Assembly (NCBI GenBank): GCA_023390395.1
Contig: JAEWCY010000067.1
Location: forward strand, 1-6,505
Length of the DNA stretch: 6,505 nucleotides
Reading direction: 5' to 3'
From: Pseudomonadota bacterium
GTDB lineage: Bacteria > Desulfobacterota > Desulfovibrionia > Desulfovibrionales > Desulfovibrionaceae
The notes beneath the pieces are model-generated. The model saw nothing but the letters and a program-made list of their open reading frames with translations. It was not told the DNA's origin and made no database searches. Both the position numbers and the translations under genes were made by a program. Numbering within the stretch: the first letter of the stretch is position 1; every line of letters starts with the position of its first letter. This document shows, one piece after another, positions 1-4,583 of the stretch.

Positions 1-94
1 GCACATCAACCTGACCGGCGACTACATCTGGCGGCAGCACAAGCTGATCGAGCAGGGTAAATTTCGGCCGCTCCGGATGCTCGCCGAGGCTTAG
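1..94 (+). CDS. tnpA: Tn3-family transposase TnpA, C-terminal end (partial)
   Basis: Reading from base 2, this gives 30 codons and a TAG stop at 92-94. The peptide contains HINLTGDYIWRQ followed by GKFRPLR, the well-conserved tail of Tn3-family transposases such as those of Tn21 and Tn501. These DDE enzymes perform replicative transposition by acting on 38-bp terminal repeats. Only the tail is present because the gene enters from outside the window, so the catalytic residues cannot be checked. The stop codon lies inside the terminal inverted repeat at 90-127, which is the usual arrangement when tnpA is the last gene of the transposon. The body of the transposon therefore lies to the left, and everything after 127 is flanking DNA. 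Confidence 0.9.
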   Translation, partial: HINLTGDYIWRQHKLIEQGKFRPLRMLAEA

Positions 95-127
95 CGTACG
101 ATTTTTTCCGTTTCGTGAGCAGACCCC
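90..127. repeat. Tn3-family 38-bp terminal inverted repeat (right end)
   Basis: Read on the minus strand this begins GGGGTCTGCTCACGAAACGG and ends ACGCTAAG. That is the standard Tn3-family layout: a GGGG outer end, an A-rich middle and a conserved ACGNTAAG inner end, with exactly 38 bp. It overlaps the tnpA stop codon. A 5-bp target duplication would include bases 128-132 (CTTCA), but the left end is outside the window, so this cannot be confirmed. Confidence 0.9.
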
Positions 128-286
128 CTTCAGTCCTTACGGTTCTGCCAGTCGCACCCGCAGGCGCATGCCCGGTCAATGATAGCGCCTCGAGACTCTA
201 TCCCGCCTTGAGGGGCAAGAGAATCGACGGCCTTCATAACCTTCGGATGGAGCGGGGTGAGGATTAGGACGTTCTGAAGAATGGGA

Positions 287-691
287 CTACCTCCAAAGCT
301 TTTCAAACCGCGCCGGATTCGCCGCCGTGTACCTGACTGTGTGCTGAATGTTTCTGTGCCCAAGGTAGTCCTGAATCAGGCGCGTGTCTGCCCCTTGATC
401 GGCCAGGGCAAAACCGCAGGCATGGCGTAACATATGGGGATGGACGGGTAGGGGGAGCCCCACAACATCTCCGTACTTACGGATAAGCACAAATACTGTT
501 TTACGGCTCAACGGCCCGCGCCGCTCACTCACGAAAAAGGAGTCTGTGTCGGGCTTCATCTTGGCCCGATCCACGAGCCAGGTCTTGATAGCGCGCAGCT
601 CGTCAGCCCGCAACGGGTGGGTGGTGGACAGGCCCTTTTTAAGCCGCGCAACGTGAAGGACACGGCCTTCGTTGTCCACCTGGGAGAGCCG
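287..691 (-). pseudogene. 5'-truncated FimB/FimE-like tyrosine recombinase
   Basis: About 134 residues match the C-terminal two-thirds of FimB-type tyrosine recombinases, which invert or integrate DNA through a covalent phosphotyrosine intermediate. Visible landmarks in order are RLKKGLSTTHPL (the beta-hairpin lysine region), HPHMLRH (the HxxR box, Arg near 425-427), LIQDYLGHRN (His near 356-358) and the catalytic tyrosine in VRYTAANP (near 329-331). The stop is at 287-289. Similarity ends abruptly near 690. FimB proteins are about 200 residues long, and the missing N-terminal third would carry the first catalytic arginine, in the GFRxSE region. An ATG at 767-769 keeps the frame open upstream, but those residues do not resemble a recombinase. 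The other minus-strand frames upstream to about 840 show no recombinase N-terminus either. This is most likely an inactive remnant left by a deletion or rearrangement. Confidence 0.8.
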
Positions 692-832
692 GAAGAAGAC
701 CCGGCCCTGGAAGCCGCGTTCGAAGAAATTTATGAAGTGGTTTTCGGGCCGTGGACTGAAGTACAACAATAAGAAATCATTAAAGAAATAGAAGCGATGG
801 AGTTGAAACGCGAGTTCGCCCGAGCGGCGTAA
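690..832 (+). pseudogene. Possible decayed plus-strand reading frame abutting the recombinase remnant
   Basis: Just where recombinase similarity stops on the other strand, the plus strand reads as a plausible acidic peptide containing EAAFEEIYEVVFGPW. It then reaches a TAA at 770-772, and the same frame continues as a charged peptide (EIIKEIEAMELKREF) to a second TAA at 830-832. There is no start codon or ribosome binding site of its own, because upstream the frame runs antisense to the recombinase. I do not recognise a family. It may be the 3' end of a gene joined to the recombinase by a deletion, with one acquired stop. It could equally be a chance frame. Confidence 0.22.
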
Positions 833-903
833 TCTCCCATTTTCCTTCCTCTCCCACGGCCCAATCTCGTCAGCCTAATCGACAAAAAAAAGGCTTAATT
901 TCG

Positions 904-919
904 GGCAAAGCATATTGCC
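904..919. promoter_or_regulatory. Candidate operator 1 upstream of parA
   Basis: This is an inverted repeat, GGCAA-N6-TTGCC, whose core holds AAGCATATT at 908-916. The same nine bases recur at 947-955 inside a second palindrome. Paired, related palindromes about 39 bp apart in front of a parA gene suit a site for autoregulation by a Par or Rep protein. The function is inferred from position and symmetry only. Confidence 0.35.
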
Positions 920-924
920 ATCCT

Positions 925-954
925 TGGAAAAAAAGTGCTAAGCGCGAAGCATAT
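925..954 (+). promoter_or_regulatory. Weak candidate parA promoter overlapping operator 2
   Basis: TTGGAA (925-930) could be a -35 element and GCATAT (949-954) a -10 element, with an 18-bp spacer. That would start transcription near 961, just before the ribosome binding site at 963-967. Both hexamers are poor matches to the sigma-70 consensus. The -10 would lie inside the palindrome CGAA-N5-TTCG (945-957), so a protein bound there could block it. An alternative -35, TTGCCA (915-920), has no convincing -10 at the right distance. Confidence 0.25.
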
Positions 955-957
955 TCG
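945..957. promoter_or_regulatory. Candidate operator 2 upstream of parA
   Basis: This is an inverted repeat, CGAA-N5-TTCG, centred on GCATA and sharing AAGCATATT (947-955) with operator 1. It ends 17 bp before the parA start codon and is followed at once by CGGACA (956-961), the motif repeated in the downstream winged-helix gene. This suggests that a product of the operon could bind here, but nothing in the sequence proves it. Confidence 0.35.
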
Positions 958-974
958 GACATGGAGGCGGGGAG

Positions 975-1748
975 ATGGGGAAGGTTTTTGCGGTAGTCAA
1001 TAACAAGGGCGGCGTCGGAAAGACCACGATCACACTGAACCTTGCCCATGCACTGGCAAACAAAGGTGTTTCCGTTTTGGTTGCCGACCTGGACAACCAG
1101 TGTAATGCCACTTCTAATTTTTTCCCTACCGCCCCGGATGCTACATTATACGAACTTTTGGACGGTGAAGGGATTGATCCGAGTAAATGTATTTACCCGA
1201 CACAATATGATCGAGTTCATTTTTTACCGAATACAGAAGATTCCGGTTCTCTTGAACCGGAATTACTTGCAAGAGAGGACAAAGGGTATCAGCTTTTAAA
1301 TCAAAGATTACGCCAATACGCCACGAACAGATTTGATTTTACACTTCTCGATTGTCCACCAAATCTTGGTTTGTTTTCCTTGCAAGCAATGGCCGCCGCT
1401 GATTTTGTGATTTGTCCTGTTACTGGCGGTTCCCGCTACGCTACATCAGGACTCGATAAAACAATTCGCACAATCAAATACGTTCAAGAAGAAATAAATC
1501 CCAATCTTCGTTTTTTGCGACTGATTTTGAATCAGGTTGACCGCCGGGAAGGCGTGGATCGCGCATTCGTGGCCGGAATCCTCGAAGACTACCAGGGACT
1601 TGTTTTTGAAACGATGGTCCCGCGATGCACGGCCGTGAAGCAATCCGAGGCCCTGAAACAGACCGTTTTGCGTTCTGCCCCGAAGTCCGCTGCTGCTTCC
1701 AAATTTCGTAAGCTCGCCACGGAATTGATTGATCTACTCCAGGAGTAG
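975..1748 (+). CDS. parA: ParA-family partition ATPase
   Basis: This encodes a 257-residue P-loop ATPase of the ParA/Soj/MinD group, which segregates plasmids or chromosomes by forming ATP-dependent patterns on the nucleoid together with a centromere-binding partner. The deviant Walker A motif KGGVGKTT is at residues 11-18, with the signature Lys11 and catalytic Lys16. Walker A' is VLVADLDNQ (about 34-42) and Walker B is FTLLDCPPNLG with Asp126. The N-terminus starts directly at the ATPase fold, so this is the short form without an N-terminal helix-turn-helix. The ATG is supported by GGAGG at 963-967, seven bases upstream. The stop lies 16 bp before the next gene, indicating cotranscription. 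No typical parB follows. The winged-helix protein downstream is the best candidate partner. The middle of the gene looks more AT-rich than its ends, and it contains a perfect hairpin at 1240-1263. Confidence 0.93.
   Translation: MGKVFAVVNNKGGVGKTTITLNLAHALANKGVSVLVADLDNQCNATSNFFPTAPDATLYELLDGEGIDPSKCIYPTQYDRVHFLPNTEDSGSLEPELLAREDKGYQLLNQRLRQYATNRFDFTLLDCPPNLGLFSLQAMAAADFVICPVTGGSRYATSGLDKTIRTIKYVQEEINPNLRFLRLILNQVDRREGVDRAFVAGILEDYQGLVFETMVPRCTAVKQSEALKQTVLRSAPKSAAASKFRKLATELIDLLQE
1240..1263. repeat. Perfect 10-bp inverted repeat with 4-nt loop inside parA
   Basis: ATTCCGGTTC and its exact reverse complement GAACCGGAAT are separated by TCTT. The stem is strong and lies wholly within the parA coding sequence, at residues around 89-97. 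It may be chance, an mRNA hairpin or a binding site. Confidence 0.5.
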
Positions 1749-1764
1749 GTGAGGAGTCGCCGCC

Positions 1765-3159
1765 ATGGCCCGAAAGACATTGCGGGATCAACTCCGCGAA
1801 TCGGCCAAGTCCGCTACCTCCATCGGAGCCGAGCACCGCGCCATCGTCCGTGAACTGGACGCTAACGCTTCCAGCCAGCGAAAATCCTTGCCGTCTATTC
1901 CTGCCGAAATTCTGCACTTGCCTTCCTCCTCAAAATCTTCCTCTGCCGACGAGCCACAAAACGAAAACCGGACAACACAAACGGACAGGGTAATCGGACA
2001 GGATGAGCGGACAACTGGACAGGACAACCGGACAACACAAACGGACAACTGGACAGGACAAGAGGACAAGAGGACAGGACAACCGGACAAGGAAAGAGGA
2101 CAAGAGGACAAGATAAGCGGACAGGATGAACGAACAACACAAACGGACAAGGTAAGTGGACAACCGGACAAGATAACCGGACAGAATGAGCGGACAACAC
2201 AAACGGGCAACGCAACAGGCCACGATAAGCGGACAGACCAAGCGGACAAGGTAAACGGACAGGATACAAACCTTCCGTTGTTCTTACCGAACCGTTCCGC
2301 CCCCCGGACATCCGGGCAAAAACTCGTCCTCGAATACTTCATGCGCCAGGGCTCCCATATCGCTAATTATGACGTCATTGCTGCACAAACGCGCCTTCCG
2401 TATCGGACCGTTCGCCGAGGAATCGACAAGCTCGTTTCCCTAGGATGGCTGACCAAGCAGGCTTGGTATCAAGGTAGCTCGCGTGGATTGAAATTCAATT
2501 TTCATCCTCAAACCGGACAGGATGGTCGGACAGGACAAACGGACAAGATAATAGGACAGGATGAGCGGACGGGTGGACAAGATATCCGGACAAGATATCC
2601 GGACAAGACAAGCGAACAGGATGAGCGGACAAGTCAAACGGACAAGAATCCTCCCCCTTATAAGGAAAAGATAGATAGAGAAAATCTATCTATCTCTCTT
2701 ACCTCCGAACGGATCACCCTGACCTGGCCTCATTTGTCCCGCTCCGGCTTCGGACCGGATCAGCTCGTGCAGATCGGCCAGGCCCTCGCCGAGCTGGGGA
2801 AGTCAGCCGATAAGGTGCTTCAAAGCCTCGACCATGCCGAATGGGAGCTTGAGCACGACGCGATGTGCGACAAGGACGGCCAACCCGTGGCCGATCCATG
2901 TTCTTGGGTCTTCCGATCCCTGGCCCGTACCGGCTATTACCGCCGGCCCAAAGGCTATGTGAGCCCCGAGGAGCAGGCCGCCAAAGACGCCGAGGCGGAA
3001 GCCAAGGCGGTCACGGTCGCCCGGCAGGCGGCCGAGCAAGCGCAGTTCGAGACGTGGCGGGATGGGCTCACGCCGGACGAACTGGCCGACGCGATGCGCG
3101 GCCATCCAGGAGGGCCGAAGGATGCGTGGCTGAAATCGGTGTGGAAAAAAACGAGATAA
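1765..3159 (+). CDS. Winged-helix plasmid protein with in-gene GGACA array; putative replication initiator or centromere-binding protein
   Basis: This encodes 464 residues; GAGGAG at 1751-1756 supports the ATG. Residues 1-65 are polar. Residues 68-166 are a low-complexity hydrophilic linker of the type GQDERTTQTDK, encoded by the first GGACA block. Residues about 181-245 look like a winged-helix DNA-binding domain, with helices in QKLVLEYFMRQG, YDVIAAQTRLPYRTVRRGI and DKLVSLGWLTK, then a wing. Residues 251-294 are a second low-complexity linker encoded by the second block. Residues about 315-464 form a folded C-terminal part with SWVFRSLARTGYYRRPKGY, then a charged, probably coiled helix rich in Ala, Glu and Lys. 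I do not recognise a named family. Its place after parA, the DNA-binding fold and the internal repeats point to plasmid replication or partition. In phage lambda O and in RepA_N plasmids the origin lies within the initiator gene, which is the closest known parallel. It could instead act as the ParB-like partner of ParA. Confidence 0.8.
   Translation: MARKTLRDQLRESAKSATSIGAEHRAIVRELDANASSQRKSLPSIPAEILHLPSSSKSSSADEPQNENRTTQTDRVIGQDERTTGQDNRTTQTDNWTGQEDKRTGQPDKERGQEDKISGQDERTTQTDKVSGQPDKITGQNERTTQTGNATGHDKRTDQADKVNGQDTNLPLFLPNRSAPRTSGQKLVLEYFMRQGSHIANYDVIAAQTRLPYRTVRRGIDKLVSLGWLTKQAWYQGSSRGLKFNFHPQTGQDGRTGQTDKIIGQDERTGGQDIRTRYPDKTSEQDERTSQTDKNPPPYKEKIDRENLSISLTSERITLTWPHLSRSGFGPDQLVQIGQALAELGKSADKVLQSLDHAEWELEHDAMCDKDGQPVADPCSWVFRSLARTGYYRRPKGYVSPEEQAAKDAEAEAKAVTVARQAAEQAQFETWRDGLTPDELADAMRGHPGGPKDAWLKSVWKKTR
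1969..2262 (+). repeat. Phased GGACA repeat array, block A
   Basis: Twenty-five exact GGACA motifs, all in the same orientation, begin at 1970, 1983, 1996, 2009, 2017, 2022, 2030, 2043, 2051, 2056, 2064, 2072, 2077, 2085, 2098, 2106, 2119, 2145, 2158, 2166, 2179, 2192, 2231, 2244 and 2257. Adjacent spacings are 13, 8 or 5 bp. The two larger gaps are filled in phase by degenerate copies at 2132 (GAACA), 2205 (GGGCA) and 2218 (GGCCA). The approximate 13-bp unit is CGGACARGATRAG, and it is cut to 8 or 5 bp in places. The motif falls in all three codon phases, giving Gly-Gln, Arg-Thr or Thr-Asp in turn. An isolated pair at 2306 and 2314 (degenerate) lies 8 bp apart further on. Confidence 0.92.
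2514..2645 (+). repeat. Phased GGACA repeat array, block B
   Basis: Ten exact GGACA motifs begin at 2515, 2528, 2533, 2541, 2554, 2575, 2588, 2601, 2627 and 2640. Degenerate copies at 2567 (GGACG) and 2614 (GAACA) keep the spacing at 13, 8 or 5 bp throughout. Orientation and consensus are the same as in block A. The block starts just after the winged-helix coding segment and ends 11 bp before the palindromic AT-rich stretch at 2656-2695. Confidence 0.92.
2656..2695. repeat. Palindrome plus AT-rich hairpin beside the repeat array; possible origin unwinding element
   Basis: The perfect 10-bp palindrome CCTTATAAGG (2656-2665) is followed by an 11-bp perfect stem, AGATAGATAGA (2669-2679) and TCTATCTATCT (2685-2695), around the loop GAAAA. 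The stretch is much richer in A and T than the surrounding gene. Repeats followed by an AT-rich, easily melted segment are the usual layout of iteron-type origins. The origin role is an inference. Confidence 0.5.
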
Positions 3160-3163
3160 GAGT

Positions 3164-3217
3164 ATGACCAGTTTCGACAAAGATTTTGAATTGGCTAATG
3201 CGTCAGAATTGGTTAGT
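3164..3217 (+). pseudogene. 5' fragment of an operon gene split by insertion sequences (DUF5677-like; continues at 5440)
   Basis: An ATG four bases after the upstream stop codon opens 18 codons beginning MTSFDKDFELANASELVS. It sits in operon position directly behind the winged-helix gene, with a weak GATAAGAG ribosome binding site. GTTAGT at 3212-3217 recurs at 5434-5439, beyond both insertion sequences. Joining 3217 to 5440 keeps the frame and gives one 229-residue protein. The fragment alone runs on into the IS110-family element and has no function I can propose. Confidence 0.6.
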
Positions 3218-3235
3218 AGGATTAAGAGTGATGGG

Positions 3236-3248
3236 ATGGCCCCGCCCC
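3236..3248. repeat. Left subterminal inverted repeat of the IS110-family element
   Basis: ATGGCCCCGCCCC here is the exact reverse complement of 4563-4575. Inverted repeats set in from the true ends are typical of the IS1111 group rather than classical IS110. Confidence 0.75.
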
Positions 3249-3301
3249 ACATACCGGGGTATTTCAAGGAAGCATGACCAATCCTTGAAGGAGGCCATCC
3301 C

Positions 3302-4333
3302 ATGAGAAACGTTACCACCATCGGCGTCGACTTGGCCAAGAATACCTTCCAACTCCACGGCGTTGATGCCCACGGCAAGGTAATGTTGCGCCGAACGCTC
3401 AGGCGAAACCAAGTCGTCCCCTTTTTCGCCAACCTGCCCTCGTGTCTGGTGGGCATGGAAGCTTGCGCCAGTTCCGCCTACTGGGCCAGGGCCATTGAGG
3501 AGTGTGGGCATACCGTGCGCCGCATCCATCCTAGGTTCGTAAAACCCTATCTCATGGCCGACAAGAATGACGCCAACGATGCGGCCGCCATCTGCGAGGC
3601 CGTTGCCAGGCCACGGATGCGGTTTGTGCCTCACAAGACCCAGGAACAGGCGGACATTCAAGCCATCCACCGGGTTCGCAAGGTTTTGGTGCAGGCAAGG
3701 ACGGCGGCGATCAACCAGGCCAGGGGCCTTCTGGCAGAGAATGGTCTCGTCCTCAGGCAGGGAGCCTGCCATGTGCGCAGTCACCTACCTGCCATGGTGG
3801 ATGACTTGGACAATGGTCTTTCTGGAATGATGCGACGGCTGCTCGCCTCCATCCACGAGTACATCACCATCCTCGATGCCAGGATCGCCGAGCAGGACAA
3901 GGTCCTTGCTGGCATCGCCAAGGAGCACGAAGCCTGCAAGAGGCTCATGAAGATCCCTGGAGTCGGCGTCCTTACTGCAACCATTTTGCTGACCATGGCT
4001 GGCGCTGCCAAGGACTTCAAAAACGGACGCGAGTTTGCGGCCTACCTCGGCCTGGTTCCCCGGCAGTACTCCTCCGGCGGAAAACAGCGCCTGCTTGGGA
4101 TCACCAAACGAGGCGACAGCTACGCCCGCACACTTCTCATCCACGGGGCACGGGCGGTGCTACGGGCCATGCATGTTGGACGGGTGCCGCTGGGGGAGGG
4201 AGCGAGTGATTGGCTTGCGCGTCTTGTAGACAGGAGAGGGCATAACCGAGGAGCTGTTGCTCTGGCCAACAAAACGGCCCGAATCGTGTGGAACATGCTC
4301 TCCCAAGGGACAGAATACCGAATGGCGGCATGA
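3302..4333 (+). CDS. IS110-family transposase (DEDD/serine recombinase)
   Basis: This 343-residue enzyme has the usual length and both domains of the family. The N-terminal RuvC-like DEDD domain shows GVDLAKNTFQ with Asp10, Glu53 in GMEACASSAYW, and Asp90 and Asp93 in KNDANDAAA. The C-terminal Transposase_20 domain shows IPGVGVLTATILL, an AAYLGLVPRQYSSGGK stretch with the conserved serine near residues 257-258, and ANKTARIVWNML near the end. Such enzymes insert and excise DNA guided by an element-encoded bridge RNA that pairs with donor and target. The ATG follows AAGGAGG (3288-3294) at good spacing. The frame is intact, so the enzyme could be active. The long 3' untranslated tail rather than a long 5' leader fits the IS1111 branch. 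Confidence 0.95.
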   Translation: MRNVTTIGVDLAKNTFQLHGVDAHGKVMLRRTLRRNQVVPFFANLPSCLVGMEACASSAYWARAIEECGHTVRRIHPRFVKPYLMADKNDANDAAAICEAVARPRMRFVPHKTQEQADIQAIHRVRKVLVQARTAAINQARGLLAENGLVLRQGACHVRSHLPAMVDDLDNGLSGMMRRLLASIHEYITILDARIAEQDKVLAGIAKEHEACKRLMKIPGVGVLTATILLTMAGAAKDFKNGREFAAYLGLVPRQYSSGGKQRLLGITKRGDSYARTLLIHGARAVLRAMHVGRVPLGEGASDWLARLVDRRGHNRGAVALANKTARIVWNMLSQGTEYRMAA

Positions 4334-4404
4334 GAAGCGTTTGAAGCTTTAAAAACCACCGTAAGGATGCCAGGAGAAGAAGAACTGGGCAAAAGGTCGG
4401 ACCT

Positions 4405-4528
4405 GCTTCCAGGGACCCTGTTTGTTAGTGTGGCCATCAAGGCCGAAAGAGCGATGAGGACTGGAAGCGCGGATATACCATTGAGGCGCAGCTCACAGGG
4501 CATGACGCCGGATATACGCTAGCATCCG
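4405..4528 (+). ncRNA. Candidate bridge (seeker) RNA of the IS110-family element
   Basis: The 3' non-coding tail folds on paper into two loops. Loop one is closed by GCTTCCA (4405-4411) with TGGAAGC (4462-4468) and topped by GGCC (4432-4435) with GGCC (4441-4444). Its 5' strand holds TTTGTTAGTGT (4421-4431), the exact reverse complement of the right junction 4578-4588. Loop two is topped by GGCG (4485-4488) with CGCC (4506-4509). Both of its strands carry GGATATAC (4471-4478 and 4510-4517), and the second continues so that ATATACGCTA resembles the element's own right end, ATATACACTA. Two loops, one resembling the target and one the donor end, is the plan known for IS110-family bridge RNAs. 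IS1111-type members carry the RNA downstream of the transposase. RNA limits are approximate and no promoter was identified. Confidence 0.5.
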
Positions 4529-4562
4529 TACCTTGCAACCCAAGGCTTCTGATCTTGACTCC

Positions 4563-4575
4563 GGGGCGGGGCCAT
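4563..4575. repeat. Right subterminal inverted repeat of the IS110-family element
   Basis: GGGGCGGGGCCAT is the exact reverse complement of 3236-3248. It lies 6 bp inside the inferred right end. Confidence 0.75.
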
Positions 4576-4583
4576 ATACACTA

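Larger units (their letters stand above)
3216..4581 (+). mobile_element. IS110-family (IS1111-like) insertion sequence
   Basis: This element of about 1.37 kb contains a full IS110-family transposase, perfect 13-bp subterminal inverted repeats (3236-3248 and 4563-4575) and a 3' non-coding tail of about 230 bp that may encode a bridge RNA. The ends are inferred. If the dinucleotide TA at 3214-3215 and 4582-4583 is the shared core, removing the element rejoins an IS5 tip to its target gene. IS110 elements make no conventional target duplication, so the ends could be off by several bases; the 20 bp outside the left repeat is longer than usual. It lies next to, and probably in, the left tip of the following IS5-family element. 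Confidence 0.75.

Noticed and set aside
130..363. A 77-codon minus-strand gene ending beside the Tn3 repeat
   Set aside because: Its upstream half overlaps the recombinase in another frame, no ribosome binding site is evident, and the remaining peptide is not recognisable.
1788..2342. Long minus-strand open frames rich in Cys, Leu and Ser opposite the repeat array
   Set aside because: They are complements of the GGACA repeat (TGTCC read in different frames), occur in several frames at once and have no ribosome binding site or family resemblance.
1969..2645. CRISPR array
   Set aside because: The units are 5-13 bp without unique 30-40 bp spacers, lie inside an open reading frame, and there are no cas genes.
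3140..3148. DnaA box (TGTGGAAAA)
   Set aside because: It has one mismatch to TGTGGATAA, is a single copy at the end of a coding sequence, and has no cluster around it. It is expected by chance.
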